A DNA stretch of 54,975 nucleotides, taken from Pseudomonas sp. PA15(2017) (lineage in GTDB: Bacteria; Pseudomonadota; Gammaproteobacteria; Pseudomonadales; Pseudomonadaceae). The notes beneath the pieces were generated by a model. That model ran no database searches. It worked only from the letters and a program-made list of their open reading frames with translations, and was not told where the DNA came from. Made by a program: the position numbers and the translations under genes. Numbering within the stretch: position 1 is the first letter of the stretch; the number at the start of each line of letters is the position of its first letter. The stretch covers positions 1 to 54,975 of the forward strand of contig NZ_MSXV01000035.1 of the NCBI RefSeq assembly GCF_001945395.1, in the 5' to 3' direction. Below, in pieces: positions 1 to 10,228 of this stretch.

Positions 1-1394
1 ACGAGATCGCGCTGGACATCCTGCTCATCGGCATGACGCTGATCTTCCTGCTGGTGGTGGCGACCCTGCAGCCATTCGCCCGCTACGCCGGCGGCGACCT
101 GCCGCTGGTGTACCTCGCCGCCCTGTTGGTGACGCTGATTCCCACCACCATCGGCGGCCTGCTGTCGGCCATCGGCATCGCCGGGATGGATCGCCTGGTG
201 CGCCTCAACGTGATCGCCAAGTCCGGTCGTGCGGTGGAAGCGGCGGGGGACGTGCACACCCTGCTGCTCGACAAGACCGGCACCATCACCTTCGGCAACC
301 GCCGCTGCAGCGCATTGTTCAAGGCGCCGGGCGTCACCACGCCGGAGCTTGCCCACGCTGCGCTGCTGGCATCGCTCGCCGACGACACCCCGGAAGGCAA
401 GTCGATCGTCGAGTACCTGCGCGCCCTGCAGCCCATCGACGAGCCGCGTCGCGAGAGCCTGGACGTGGTGCCCTTCAGCGCGGAAACCCGCCTCTCCGGC
501 GTCAACTGGCAGGGCGTGCAGTACCGCAAGGGCGCCGTGGATTCGGTGCTGAACTGGCTCGGCCTGACGCGAGGCGAGATGCCCGAGGTGCTGGCGCGGG
601 AAGTCCAGCAGATCGCGCAAAGCGGCGGCACCCCGCTGCTGGTCGCAACCGATGGCTGCCTGCTCGGCGCCATTCACCTGAAGGACGTGATCAAGCCCGG
701 CATCCGCGAGCGTTTCTCGGAGCTGCGCCGCATGGGCATCCGCACCGTGATGGTCACCGGGGACAACCCGCTGACCGCTGCGGCGATCGCGGCCGAGGCC
801 GGCGTCGATGACGTCATCGCCGAGGCCACGCCGGAGAAGAAGCTGCAGCGCATTCGCAGCGAACAGGCCGACGGCAAGCTGGTGGCTATGTGTGGCGACG
901 GCGCCAACGACGCTCCCGCCCTGGCCCAGGCCGACGTGGGCTTGGCGATGAACGACGGCACCCAGGCCGCCCGCGAAGCCGCCAACCTGGTGGACCTGGA
1001 TTCGGACCCGACCAAGCTGCTCGACGTGGTGCAGGTCGGCAAGGAACTGCTGGTCACCCGTGGCGCGCTGACCACCTTCTCGATCGCCAACGACGTCGCC
1101 AAGTACTTCGCGATCCTGCCGGCGCTGTTCGCCGGTATCTACCCGCAGCTCGGTGCGCTGAACCTGATGCAGCTGCACAGCCCGCAGAGCGCGATTCTCT
1201 CGGCCATCGTGTTCAACGCGCTGATCATCGTCGCGCTCATTCCCCTGGCCCTGCGTGGTGTGCGCGTGCAGGCCGCCGATGCGTCGAGCCTGCTGCGCCG
1301 CAACCTGCTGATCTACGGCCTCGGCGGCATCGTCGCGCCGTTCGTTGGCATCAAGTTGATCGACCTGGCGATGGTCGCCCTGGGATTGGTGTGA
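1..1394 (+). CDS. kdpB: Potassium-transporting P-type ATPase subunit B, KdpB (5' end outside window)
   Basis: This is the catalytic subunit of the KdpFABC K+ pump, which hydrolyses ATP to drive high-affinity K+ uptake across the inner membrane. The reading frame is open from the first complete codon at position 3, so the gene starts upstream; about 463 of the usual ~685 residues are visible. The P-type signature DKTGTIT has its phosphorylated Asp codon at 270-272. TGDNPLTA and [11 protein letters not shown], the hinge and Mg-binding loops, follow, and hydrophobic helices lie at both ends of the visible part. The stop is 4 bases before kdpC, as expected in the kdpFABCDE operon; kdpF and kdpA should lie just upstream of the window. 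Certain at family level. Confidence 0.97.
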   Translation, partial: EIALDILLIGMTLIFLLVVATLQPFARYAGGDLPLVYLAALLVTLIPTTIGGLLSAIGIAGMDRLVRLNVIAKSGRAVEAAGDVHTLLLDKTGTITFGNRRCSALFKAPGVTTPELAHAALLASLADDTPEGKSIVEYLRALQPIDEPRRESLDVVPFSAETRLSGVNWQGVQYRKGAVDSVLNWLGLTRGEMPEVLAREVQQIAQSGGTPLLVATDGCLLGAIHLKDVIKPGIRERFSELRRMGIRTVMVTGDNPLTAAAIAAEAGVDDVIAEATPEKKLQRIRSEQADGKLVAMCGDGANDAPALAQADVGLAMNDGTQAAREAANLVDLDSDPTKLLDVVQVGKELLVTRGALTTFSIANDVAKYFAILPALFAGIYPQLGALNLMQLHSPQSAILSAIVFNALIIVALIPLALRGVRVQAADASSLLRRNLLIYGLGGIVAPFVGIKLIDLAMVALGLV

Positions 1395-1398
1395 GGAC

Positions 1399-1995
1399 AT
1401 GAACATGAACGCTATCGAGCAACCCGGCAACTGGCTCGCTCACCTGCGCCCGGCCATCGCCACCCTGGCGCTGATGACGCTGATCACCGGCGCGGCCTAC
1501 CCGCTGTTCGTCACCGTGGTGGCGCAGAGCGTCTTCCCGGCGCAAGCCAATGGCAGCCTGATGCAAGACCCGAGCGGTGCCGTGCGCGGCAGCTGGCTGA
1601 TCGCGCAGAAGTTCGCGGGCGACCAGTGGTTTCACTCGCGCCCCTCCGCCGGCGACTTCGCCACGGTCGCCAGCTCGGCGAGCAACCTGTCGTTCTCCAA
1701 CCCGGCGCTGGCCGAGCGGGTTTCCCAGGATGCCGCTGCTCTGGGCGCCAGCGTGCAGGCGCCGGCGCCCCTGGCCCTGGTGACCACCTCGGGCAGCGGG
1801 CTCGACCCGGACCTGCCGGTGGCCGCCGTGCTCTACCAGCTACCCCGTGTGGCGGCGGCGCGGGGCATCGACCCGCAGGCCCTGCGCGAGCGGGTGCAAG
1901 CCCTGGAGCAGCGCCCGGCCATCGGCCCGGCGGTGGTCAACGTCCTGGCCCTCAACGCATCGCTCGCTGACCTGGCAGGGGATCGGGCACGATGA
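1399..1995 (+). CDS. kdpC: Potassium-transporting ATPase subunit C, KdpC
   Basis: KdpC is the single-span accessory subunit that stabilises the KdpFABC complex and aids ATP binding. The 198-residue product has one N-terminal transmembrane helix (roughly residues 19-40, containing [16 protein letters not shown]), then the family's periplasmic-type domain with FHSRPSA and a typical SNPALAERV stretch. The length fits the family (about 190-200). A second ATG two codons downstream (1405) is an alternative start; a GAGGA-like ribosome site lies just before. The stop TGA overlaps the kdpD ATG (ATGA at 1992-1995), indicating translational coupling. Confidence 0.96.
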   Translation: MNMNAIEQPGNWLAHLRPAIATLALMTLITGAAYPLFVTVVAQSVFPAQANGSLMQDPSGAVRGSWLIAQKFAGDQWFHSRPSAGDFATVASSASNLSFSNPALAERVSQDAAALGASVQAPAPLALVTTSGSGLDPDLPVAAVLYQLPRVAAARGIDPQALRERVQALEQRPAIGPAVVNVLALNASLADLAGDRAR

Positions 1996-4637
1996 ACAGC
2001 ACCCAGCGAGCAGACGCCCTGCTGGCTGACCTGCCACGGGATGACCGTGGCAGGCTGAAGATCTTTCTGGGCGCCGCGCCGGGGGTCGGCAAGACCTACG
2101 CGATGCTGCAGGCCGCGCGCCGCCAGCAGGAGCTGGGCGTCGACGTGCGCTGCGGGATCGTCGAGACCCACGGGCGCAGCGAAACCGCGGCGCTGACGGT
2201 TGGCTTGCGACAGCAGGAGCCGCGCGCCGTGCCCTACCGTGGCATGACCCTGGCCGAACTCGACCTCGACGCGCTGCTGGCCGCCCGGCCCGCCCTGGCC
2301 CTGGTCGACGAGCTGGCCCACAGCAACGCCCCGGGCAGCCGCCACACCAAGCGCTGGCAGGATGTGCAGGAACTCCTGGCGGCGGGCATCGACGTCTACT
2401 CGACCATCAACGTGCAGCACCTGGAAAGCCTCAACGATCAGGTGCATGGCATCACCGGCATCCGGGTTCGCGAAACCGTGCCGGACTGGGTTATCCAGGA
2501 GGCCGACGAAATCCTGCTCATCGACCTGCCGCCGCGTGACCTGCTCGAGCGCCTGCGCGAGGGCAAGGTCTACGTGCCGGAGCAGGCACGGGCGGCCATC
2601 GATGCATATTTCAGCCAGACCAACCTCACCGCGCTGCGCGAGCTGGCGATGCAGACCGCCGCCGCCCGGGTGGATGCCGATCTCGACCGCCGCGCGCTGC
2701 AGCACGGCGAAGCCCTGCCGGCGGTGCGTGGCCGGCTGTTGGTGGGTATCCAGGGCGACGAGTGCGCCCAGGCGCTGGTGCGCCACGCCAGCCGCCTGGC
2801 GCAGCGGCGTCAGTTGCCCTGGACGGTGGTCCACGTCGATGCTGGCAGACCTGTCGATGACCGCTGGCGCCAGCGTCTACAGGCGGCCTGCCAACTGGCC
2901 GAGCGCCTCGGCGGCGAAGTGGTCACGCTGCGCGGCGAGCCGGCCAGAAGCCTGATCGAACATGCCCATGACCGACGCGCCAGCTCGATCCTGATCGCCC
3001 GCGGCGAACCCCGCGCGTTCTGGCGCAGAAACCTGGCCGCGCGGCTGCTCGCCCTTGGCGCCGGGTTGGAAATCAGCGTGCTCGACATCGCCTCGAAGAC
3101 CCGCGACGAACACCGGCACACGCCGCCGCAGTTGGCCTGGAAAGCCTATGCACTGGCCGCCCTGGTCAGCGTCGCGGCGACCCTCGTGGCCATGGGGCTG
3201 ACGCACTTTCTGGAGCTGCCGAACGTCGCCCTGGTGTTTCTCTCCGCCGTGCTGGTGGTGGCGGTGCGCAGCAGCATCGGTCCGGCGCTGACCTGCGCGG
3301 TGCTGTCGTTCGTCGCCTACAACTGGTTCTTCATCGAGCCCCTGTATTCGCTGACGATCGACCGCCATCAGGACGTACTGTCGCTGTTCTTCTTCCTGTT
3401 CATGGCCGCGCTCACCGGCAACCTGGCCTCGCACCAGCGCCGCCAGCTGCAGAGCCTGCGCGAAACCCAGGGCTCGACCGTGGCGCTGCTGGAGCTGTCG
3501 CGCAGCCTGGCCAAGGCGACGGATCGCCAGGCGGTGATCAACGCGGCGGTCACGCACCTGCAAGGGCGCCTGGCCATGGATTTCCTGATCATCGGCCGCG
3601 GTGAGCACCAGCAGTGGCTCACCGAAGCCGGCGTGCAGGCCGAGCTGGGCGAGCGCGACGAGGCGGCCGCCGACTGGGCCTGGCGCCATATGGAGCCCGC
3701 CGGCCTGGGCACCGATACCCTGCCGGATTGCGCCTGGTGGTGGTTTCCGCTGACCGACGAAGACGGCCCGCTCGCCGTGCTTGGCGCTCGCCCGCGCGGG
3801 GCCGGCGCCATCACGGCCGCGCAGCGCCGCGCGCTGACTGCACTCACCCAGCCCATCGCCCAGTCGCTGGCGCGTACACGCCTGGCCGAGAACCTCGAAG
3901 CGGCTCGCCTGCACGGCGAAACCGAACAACTGCGCAGCGCCTTGCTGGCCTCGGTCTCCCACGACCTGCGCACGCCGCTGACCGCCATGCGCGGCTCGAT
4001 CGACAGCCTGCTCAGCCTCGGCAGCGTGATCCCGCCCGCCGAGCGCATCGAGCTGCTGGAAGGTACCCGCGACGAGGCCGAGCGGCTGGACCGCTACATC
4101 CAGAACCTGCTCGACATGACCCGCCTGGGGCACGGCGGCATGAAGCTCTCCCGGGACTGGGTGGCGCCCGGCGATATCGTCAGCAGTGCCGTCAATCGTC
4201 TGCGCCACGTGCTGAGCGACCTGCAACTCAGCGTCCAGGTGCCGCCCGAACTGCCGCTGCTGCACGTGCATGCGGCGCTCATCGAGCAGGCGCTGGTCAA
4301 TGTGCTGGAAAACGCCGCGCGCTTTTCGCCTGAGGGCGGTCGGGTGACGGTCAGCGTTGCCCATGACGAGCGCGAGCTGGTGTTTCGCGTGACCGACCAG
4401 GGGCCGGGCATTCCGGCGGCCGAGCGCGAGCAGATCTTCGACATGTTCTACACCGCGGCGCGCGGCGACCGGGGCGGCAAGGGCACCGGGCTGGGCCTGG
4501 CCATCTGCCGGGGCATGCTCGGCGCCCACGGTGGCCGTGTCGAGGTGGCGGACGGCGATGATCGGCGCGGCACGGCCCTGTCGCTGCACCTGCCGCTAGC
4601 CCGCCATGCCGAGATGGCGGGAGGCGCCGATGAATGA
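1992..4637 (+). CDS. kdpD: Osmosensitive K+ channel sensor histidine kinase KdpD
   Basis: KdpD is the membrane sensor kinase that senses K+ limitation and phosphorylates KdpE. The 881-residue protein has the family order. It starts with the KdpD N-terminal domain carrying a Walker A motif (GAAPGVGKT, about residues 27-35), followed by a universal-stress-protein-like domain to about residue 370. Four closely packed transmembrane helices follow (about 385-490, including [13 protein letters not shown]), then a GAF-like region, a HisKA domain with [10 protein letters not shown] (phospho-acceptor His657) and an HATPase domain with [17 protein letters not shown] and GTGLGLAI. It begins inside the kdpC stop and overlaps the kdpE start by 8 bases, so the genes are co-translated. 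Confidence 0.97.
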   Translation: MNSTQRADALLADLPRDDRGRLKIFLGAAPGVGKTYAMLQAARRQQELGVDVRCGIVETHGRSETAALTVGLRQQEPRAVPYRGMTLAELDLDALLAARPALALVDELAHSNAPGSRHTKRWQDVQELLAAGIDVYSTINVQHLESLNDQVHGITGIRVRETVPDWVIQEADEILLIDLPPRDLLERLREGKVYVPEQARAAIDAYFSQTNLTALRELAMQTAAARVDADLDRRALQHGEALPAVRGRLLVGIQGDECAQALVRHASRLAQRRQLPWTVVHVDAGRPVDDRWRQRLQAACQLAERLGGEVVTLRGEPARSLIEHAHDRRASSILIARGEPRAFWRRNLAARLLALGAGLEISVLDIASKTRDEHRHTPPQLAWKAYALAALVSVAATLVAMGLTHFLELPNVALVFLSAVLVVAVRSSIGPALTCAVLSFVAYNWFFIEPLYSLTIDRHQDVLSLFFFLFMAALTGNLASHQRRQLQSLRETQGSTVALLELSRSLAKATDRQAVINAAVTHLQGRLAMDFLIIGRGEHQQWLTEAGVQAELGERDEAAADWAWRHMEPAGLGTDTLPDCAWWWFPLTDEDGPLAVLGARPRGAGAITAAQRRALTALTQPIAQSLARTRLAENLEAARLHGETEQLRSALLASVSHDLRTPLTAMRGSIDSLLSLGSVIPPAERIELLEGTRDEAERLDRYIQNLLDMTRLGHGGMKLSRDWVAPGDIVSSAVNRLRHVLSDLQLSVQVPPELPLLHVHAALIEQALVNVLENAARFSPEGGRVTVSVAHDERELVFRVTDQGPGIPAAEREQIFDMFYTAARGDRGGKGTGLGLAICRGMLGAHGGRVEVADGDDRRGTALSLHLPLARHAEMAGGADE

Positions 4638-5325
4638 GTCGCCGCGCATCCTGGTGATCGACGACGAGAAGCAGATCCGCAAGCTGCTGCGCATCAGCCT
4701 CGCCACCCAGTCGTTCACCGTGCTGGAAGTCGCCACGGGCGCCAAGGGCCTGACGCTGGCGGCGATCCAGTCGCCGCACCTGATCATTCTCGACCTGGGC
4801 CTGCCGGACATGGACGGCAGCGAGGTGCTGCGCGAGCTGCGCGCCTGGTCGGCGGTGCCGGTGCTGGTGCTGTCGGTGCGCAACAGCCAGGAGGAGAAGG
4901 TGCGCCTGCTGGACCTGGGTGCCAACGACTACGTCACCAAGCCCTTCGGCATCCAGGAGTTCATGGCCCGCGCGCGGGCGCTGCTGCGCGCCTCGTCGGA
5001 CGAACTGGTGCTGCAGCCGGCCATCCGCTCGGGGCAGCTCTACGTCGACCTGTCCCAGCGCCTGGTCACCCTGCGCGGCGTGGCGATCAGCCTGAGCAGG
5101 AAGGAGTACGGCGTGCTGGAGATTCTCGCCCGCAATCACGGCCGCATCGTCACCGCCGAACAGTTGATTCGCCTGGTCTGGGGCCCCAGCCACCTGGGCG
5201 ACAGCCGCAGCCTGCGCACGGTGGTCGGCCGGCTGCGCCAGAAGTTCGGGGACGACCCGGGCGCCGCACGGGTCATCCAGACCATCGTGGGCGTCGGTTA
5301 CCGCTTGATCGATGAGGAACACTGA
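4630..5325 (+). CDS. kdpE: KDP operon response regulator KdpE
   Basis: KdpE is an OmpR/PhoB-type response regulator that activates kdpFABC transcription when phosphorylated by KdpD. The 231-residue product has a receiver domain with the acidic pair in VIDDE, phosphorylated Asp55 in LDLGLPDMDG and the conserved Lys in VTKPFG. A C-terminal winged helix ends in VIQTIVGVGYRL, typical of the family. The ATG at 4630 is preferred because GGAGGC lies six bases upstream and the protein then begins like other KdpE proteins; an in-frame ATG at 4606 would add eight unlikely residues. The gene overlaps kdpD and runs straight into the next gene. Confidence 0.96.
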   Translation: MNESPRILVIDDEKQIRKLLRISLATQSFTVLEVATGAKGLTLAAIQSPHLIILDLGLPDMDGSEVLRELRAWSAVPVLVLSVRNSQEEKVRLLDLGANDYVTKPFGIQEFMARARALLRASSDELVLQPAIRSGQLYVDLSQRLVTLRGVAISLSRKEYGVLEILARNHGRIVTAEQLIRLVWGPSHLGDSRSLRTVVGRLRQKFGDDPGAARVIQTIVGVGYRLIDEEH

Positions 5326-5934
5326 GTGCCGCACACACCCACCAACGGCTCGCTGAAAGCAGCCGGGCGCATCATCGGCTATGCCCGCCCCAGCCGCGAC
5401 GAGACCGACGCGCAGGCGCAGATCCTGGCGCTGCAAGCGGCTGGTTGTCGCCAGCTGTACGTGGAACAGGGCCAGGACGTCTGGCGCAGCCGACCGGAGC
5501 TGGCGCGCCTGCTCGGCGATATCCAGGCGGGCGACACGCTGATGGTCACCCGGCTCGATCGCCTGGCGCGCAGCACCCGCGACCTGCTGGAGATCGCCGA
5601 GCACATTCACTTCGCCAGCGCCCGACTGGCCAGCCTCGCCGAGCCTTGGGTCAACGGCAATGCAGCGGGCCAGCCGGTACTGGCGGTGTTCGCCGGCATC
5701 GTCGCCTTCGAGCGCTCGCTGATCGTCGAACGCACCAGCCTCGGCCGCGAAGCCGCCAAGGCGCGGGGCGTGCAATTCGGCGCCAAGCCGTGCCTGTCCG
5801 ACGAGCAGATCACGCTGGCCAACCAGATGATCGGGCAGGGCAGCTCGGTCAGCGAAGCCGCCAGCAAGCTCGGCGTGCACCGCTCGACGCTGTACCGGGC
5901 GTTGGGGCGGGTGAAGCAGCCGGCGCGGGACTGA
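5326..5934 (+). CDS. Serine recombinase (resolvase/invertase family) downstream of kdpE
   Basis: This is a small serine recombinase of the resolvase/invertase type, which would cut and rejoin DNA through a phosphoserine link. The 202-residue product keeps the nucleophile context GYARPS (Ser23), the arginine-rich motif TRLDRLARSTRDLL, the FERSLIVERTSLG segment before the long helix, and a C-terminal HTH (ASKLGVHRSTLYRAL). The GTG start directly follows the kdpE stop, with GAGGAA eight bases upstream, so it is probably translated with the operon. No transposase, obvious res site or inverted gene segment lies beside it. Domain assignment is firm, but its substrate is unknown; a regulatory or domesticated role is possible. 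Confidence 0.85.
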   Translation: MPHTPTNGSLKAAGRIIGYARPSRDETDAQAQILALQAAGCRQLYVEQGQDVWRSRPELARLLGDIQAGDTLMVTRLDRLARSTRDLLEIAEHIHFASARLASLAEPWVNGNAAGQPVLAVFAGIVAFERSLIVERTSLGREAAKARGVQFGAKPCLSDEQITLANQMIGQGSSVSEAASKLGVHRSTLYRALGRVKQPARD

Positions 5935-6013
5935 GGCTTTTGCCGGGCCGGCAATTGGTATCGCGTGGCCGATACTCCATACTTCGCCCTCGTTCCAGTG
6001 AGTGGAGTTCATC

Positions 6014-6667
6014 ATGCAAAAGCCCGCGGCCGGTGCCCGCGCTGCCCAGGCCGACCGCACGCGCACGGCCATTCTCAAGGCCGCGGTCAAGGTGTTCAGT
6101 CGCCAGGGCTATGCCGGTGCGCGAACCGAGCAGATCGCCAGCCAAGCGCAGTGCAACGAGCGGATGATCTATTACTACTTCGGCAGCAAGGACGAACTGT
6201 TCGTCAGCGTGCTGGAGCATATCTACGCCCAGTTCAACCGCGCCGAGGCGCGCCAGCGCTTCGATCTGGCGCAGCCCCGGCAGGCGATCCGCGATCTGGT
6301 CGCCTTCACCTGGAGTTACTACCTCAAGCACCCCGAGTTCATCACCATCCTGGGTACGGAAAACCTGTTGCAGGGCGTGCATGCGCGCAAGTCGAGCAAC
6401 CTGCGGGCGCTATCCGGCACGGCGGTGGGGATGCTCGAACCGATCGTCAGGGCGGGGCAGGAACAGGGACTGTTTCGTGAGGACATCGACATCCGCCACG
6501 TGTATCTGATGATCGCCTCGCTCTGCTACTTCTATAACTCGAACCTGCACACCCTGAGCTGCTTTCTCGACGACGCGCTGGCCTCGCCGAGCGAAAAGCA
6601 CAACTGGCTGGGCTTCATTTCCGACCTGGTGCTGCGCGGGCTGGCGCGAGGGGGCGAGGGCGCCTAG
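6014..6667 (+). CDS. nicS: TetR-family regulator, NicS-like repressor of nicAB
   Basis: This TetR-family repressor has an N-terminal HTH (AILKAAVKVFSRQGYAGARTEQ onward, with the MIYYYFGSKDEL recognition-helix end typical of the family) and a helical ligand domain. The 217-residue product lies tail-to-tail with nicB, 15 bases apart, the place held by nicS in the P. putida nic cluster. There NicS represses nicAB and is released by nicotinate or 6-hydroxynicotinate. Assignment as NicS rests on context plus family. The ATG at 6014 has a GTGGAG ribosome site; an in-frame GTG at 6002 is less likely. Confidence 0.8.
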   Translation: MQKPAAGARAAQADRTRTAILKAAVKVFSRQGYAGARTEQIASQAQCNERMIYYYFGSKDELFVSVLEHIYAQFNRAEARQRFDLAQPRQAIRDLVAFTWSYYLKHPEFITILGTENLLQGVHARKSSNLRALSGTAVGMLEPIVRAGQEQGLFREDIDIRHVYLMIASLCYFYNSNLHTLSCFLDDALASPSEKHNWLGFISDLVLRGLARGGEGA

Positions 6668-6682
6668 GCTGCGCCCGCTTCG

Positions 6683-9600
6683 TCAGTGGCTGCCCGGGTT
6701 GGCGCGCACATGGGCGATCCTCTCCGGCAGGTTCTTCCAGGCCGGTTTCTCGCCGGCGAAACGCTGGCGCAGGTAGCCTGCCAGGTCCGCCACCTGGCGG
6801 TCGCTGAGGCTGTCCTTGAAGGCCGGCATGTAGCCCAGATCAGGCGTTGCCGGTTTGTCGATGCCATGCAGGATGACCTGAAGCAGGTTGTCCGCAACGG
6901 CGCTATGCACGTTCGTGTTGACCGCCATCGATGGGCTGACGCCGAACAGCTGGGGCCCGTTGCCGTCGCTGTGACACGCCTGGCAGGCCCCTTCGAAGAT
7001 GCGCTGGCCACGACTCAGCGAAAACGTGTCGACGCCGGCGGCAGCCACATTCGTGGTAGCTGGGGCCGTGCCGGCATCCAGTGACACCAGGTAGTGAGCG
7101 ATGGCGTCCACATCGCTTTTGGGCAGCATTGCCAGCTCGCTGACCACCGGCCCCATGGGCCCGGCGGCCACACCGTGTCGGCTGGAGAAACCGCTGCTCA
7201 GGTACTCGCTCAGCTCGGCCTCGGTCCAGGGCACGCCGTTGCTGCTCAGGGCATTCAGGGCCGGCGCCTCCCAGCCGTCGACCACGCCGCCGGCCAGGAA
7301 GGCTTTGCCGGTTTTCTCCGCCCCCAGCAGGTTGCGCGGCGAGTGGCAGGCAGCGCAGTGGCCCAGGCCGTTGACCAGGTAGGCGCCGCGGTTCCACTGC
7401 TCGGTACGGCGGGTGTTGGCCTGGTATTCGCCGCGGCCGAGAAACAGCGTATTCCAGCCGGCCATTAGCGGGCGGATGTTGAACGGGAAGCTCATCTGAT
7501 TGGCGGGAGCTGCCTGCTTCACTGGCGCCTGCGACATCAGGTAGGCATAGAGCGCCTGCATGTCGGTGTCGCTGATGGTGCGAAAGGCCGTGTAGGGGAA
7601 CGCCGGGTAGAGATGACGACCGTCGCGGCTGATACCCTCGCGCATCGCTCGTTCGAAGGCGCCGAACGACCAGGTGCCGATACCGGTTTCCCGGTCCGGG
7701 GTGATGTTGGTGCTGTACAGCGTGCCGAACGGCGTATCCATCGCCAGGCCGCCGGCATTGGTGGCGCCATCTGCTGCCGTGTGGCAAACGGCGCAATCTC
7801 CAGCCGCTGCCAGCAAGCGGCCACGCTCCAGCGTCGCGGCGGACCAGGTGCCTGACGCCGCGGGCGCCACCGGGGCGATTTCGGCGCGCCAGGGCATGGC
7901 GGTGGCGAGCAGCCCCAGTGCAGTGCCGACCACGCCAGCCAGGCCGCCCAGCCACCATTTGCTGCGCTTCTTGCCGGTTGCCGAGGTGGGTGCGTCTTCA
8001 TCCGGTGAGTGGCCATTGAGAGCCGCTCTTACCCGTTCGGCGGTGATCGGCAGTTCGCGAAAGCGCAGGCCGGTGGCGTCATAGATCGCGTTGGCGATGG
8101 CCGCGGCGCTGGGCACCGAGGCCGACTCGCCGCTGCCCATGGGTGGCTCGCTCTGGCGCGGCATCATCATCACGTCGATGGCCGGCACCTCCGGGAAGGT
8201 GAGGATCGGGTAGGTGCCCCATTCGCTGCTGGCGACCCTGGACTCCTCGAACTGCACCTGCTCCTTGAGCACCCGGCTGGTGGATTGCACCACGTTGCCG
8301 TGGATCTGATGGCGCACCCCGTCGGGGTTGATCATCATGCCGGCGTCGTGGCCGATCACCACGCGGGTCACCGCCACCTCGCCGGTGCGCTTGTCCACCG
8401 CCACGTCGGCGACCCAGGCCGCCCAGGCCGCGCCGAATCCGGGAAACTTGCTGTGGATGTAGCGTGCGTAGGCGAAGCCGCGACCGCGCAACACGTCACC
8501 CTCGGGCGGGGTCTGCTGCGGCTGGGTGTGGGGTTGCCAGTCGGCGCGCTTGGCGGTGGCCTCGATCAGCTCGCGGGCTCTGGGGTCTTCCAGGTGCTGC
8601 AAGCGGTACTCAACGGGGTCGACGCCAGCGGCGAAAGCCAGCTCGTCGATATACGACTCATGGGCGAAGCTGTTGGGCAGCGCCGAGACGCCGCGCATCC
8701 ACGAGGCACGCACCAGCGGCGCCATGTCGTTGATGGTCACGCGCATGTGCTCGTAGTCGTAGGGCGGTATCGAGGTGCGGTCGCCCATTTCGAACATCAT
8801 CGGCAGCGGTTCGACCCGGCCGGTCAGCAGCAGGGCCAGGGTGGGCGCGCCGTTGGACGGGTAGCCGGTCTGGAAATCATAGGCGCTGATGCTGCCATCG
8901 GCGTTCAGGCCGCCATCCACTTCCATCAGTTGCGCGGTGCCCTTGGGCTCCCACACGTGTTCCTGTTCGCGGGTCAGCTGCACGCGCACCGGTTTGCCCA
9001 CGGCGCGCGACAGCAGCAGGGCATCGGCGCAGACGTCGTCGGCACAGTTGCGGCCATAGCAGCCCGAGGCCTCCATGCGGATGATCTCGATACGGCGCTC
9101 GTCGCACTCCAGTAGCCAGGCCAGATCGGCGCGCAGCAGGTGCGGGTTCTGCGTGCCGGACCAGACCCGCGAATGTTGCTCGCCGTAATCGGCCAGGGCG
9201 CAGGAAGGACCGATCGACGCGTGCAACTGGTAGGGCCACAGGTAGGTGCGGGTGAGGCGTTGGTCGGCATCCTTCAGGGCCTGCTCGACGTCGCCCTTGT
9301 CCAGCACGGTTCGGGCGATGCGCGGGTTGTCGCGAATGGCCTGGGCGACATCTCGCAGGTCGGGCAATTGCTGCTGCCAGGGTTTCCACTCGATGCGCAG
9401 TTGCTGGGCGGCACGGATGGCTTGCTCCTCGCGCTCGGCGACTACGCCGACGAAGTCGCGGATCACCACCACGGCAACGATGCCGGGAAGCTCGGCGATG
9501 GAGCTTTCATCCACTGCGAGCAAGCTGTTGCCGACGAAGTCGCCACTGTCGTAACCGGCGTAGGGCGGGCGGATGACGCGACCGTGGAGCATGCCGGGCA

Positions 9601-10228
9601 GGCGCATGTCATGCACGTAGGTGAGCTCGCCGGTGGCCTTGGCCGGGATATCCACCCGCGCCGCGCCCTGGCCGACCAGGCGGTATTCGCTGGCGGGTTT
9701 GAGCGGTGCGTCGCCGCTGATTTGCAGGCGAACATGCCCGCCCGTGATCAGCTCACCGAAAGCCAGCTGGCGGCCATCGGGATGGCTGAACATGCCGTCC
9801 TCGAGGGTCAGCTGTTCGCCTGGCGTCTGCCAGCGCTCGCTAGCCAGTTGCAGCAGGTGGCGACGGGCTTCGGCAGCGGCGTTGCGCAAGGGTATGGCGC
9901 TGATCTGGATGGTCGCGCTGGCGATGGTGGCGCCCTGGTTGGGCGCGCGCTCGGTATCGCCGAGCACCATTTCGACCTGGTCCAGCTGCAGGTAAAGCTC
10001 TTCGGCGACGATCTGCGCCAGGGAGGTGCGAATCCCCGTTCCCAGATCCACGTGCCCGTTGAAGGCATACACCTTGCCGGCCCCGGTGATGGCCAGGAAC
10101 AGACCCAGCTCCTTGGGCTTGAGTGTGGCGCTCTGGCCCTTGGGCATGGGCCCGGAGGGTGGCTGGATGGTGTCGACGACCAGCAATACGTCGGGATGGG
10201 CCAGCCATTGCTCGAGGGTCAGCTGCAT
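6683..10228 (-). CDS. nicB: Nicotinate dehydrogenase large subunit NicB (molybdenum/cytochrome c)
   Basis: NicB is the large subunit of nicotinate hydroxylase, which converts nicotinic acid to 6-hydroxynicotinate and passes electrons to the respiratory chain. The 1,181-residue protein starts with a xanthine-dehydrogenase-like molybdopterin-binding region (to about residue 740, with GSGESASVPSAAAI near its end). A single transmembrane helix follows (about 755-780), then three c-type haem domains with CAVCH (first Cys 812), CAACH (958) and CQACH (1082). The start at 10228 has GGAGA seven bases upstream and overlaps the nicA stop by 10 bases. An open frame continues further upstream, but only as a shadow of nicA. 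Length and domain order match P. putida NicB. Confidence 0.95.
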   Translation of the reverse strand: MQLTLEQWLAHPDVLLVVDTIQPPSGPMPKGQSATLKPKELGLFLAITGAGKVYAFNGHVDLGTGIRTSLAQIVAEELYLQLDQVEMVLGDTERAPNQGATIASATIQISAIPLRNAAAEARRHLLQLASERWQTPGEQLTLEDGMFSHPDGRQLAFGELITGGHVRLQISGDAPLKPASEYRLVGQGAARVDIPAKATGELTYVHDMRLPGMLHGRVIRPPYAGYDSGDFVGNSLLAVDESSIAELPGIVAVVVIRDFVGVVAEREEQAIRAAQQLRIEWKPWQQQLPDLRDVAQAIRDNPRIARTVLDKGDVEQALKDADQRLTRTYLWPYQLHASIGPSCALADYGEQHSRVWSGTQNPHLLRADLAWLLECDERRIEIIRMEASGCYGRNCADDVCADALLLSRAVGKPVRVQLTREQEHVWEPKGTAQLMEVDGGLNADGSISAYDFQTGYPSNGAPTLALLLTGRVEPLPMMFEMGDRTSIPPYDYEHMRVTINDMAPLVRASWMRGVSALPNSFAHESYIDELAFAAGVDPVEYRLQHLEDPRARELIEATAKRADWQPHTQPQQTPPEGDVLRGRGFAYARYIHSKFPGFGAAWAAWVADVAVDKRTGEVAVTRVVIGHDAGMMINPDGVRHQIHGNVVQSTSRVLKEQVQFEESRVASSEWGTYPILTFPEVPAIDVMMMPRQSEPPMGSGESASVPSAAAIANAIYDATGLRFRELPITAERVRAALNGHSPDEDAPTSATGKKRSKWWLGGLAGVVGTALGLLATAMPWRAEIAPVAPAASGTWSAATLERGRLLAAAGDCAVCHTAADGATNAGGLAMDTPFGTLYSTNITPDRETGIGTWSFGAFERAMREGISRDGRHLYPAFPYTAFRTISDTDMQALYAYLMSQAPVKQAAPANQMSFPFNIRPLMAGWNTLFLGRGEYQANTRRTEQWNRGAYLVNGLGHCAACHSPRNLLGAEKTGKAFLAGGVVDGWEAPALNALSSNGVPWTEAELSEYLSSGFSSRHGVAAGPMGPVVSELAMLPKSDVDAIAHYLVSLDAGTAPATTNVAAAGVDTFSLSRGQRIFEGACQACHSDGNGPQLFGVSPSMAVNTNVHSAVADNLLQVILHGIDKPATPDLGYMPAFKDSLSDRQVADLAGYLRQRFAGEKPAWKNLPERIAHVRANPGSH

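Noticed and set aside
8009..9115. 368-residue plus-strand frame opposite nicB
   Set aside because: Shadow frame; nicB domains on the minus strand are unequivocal.
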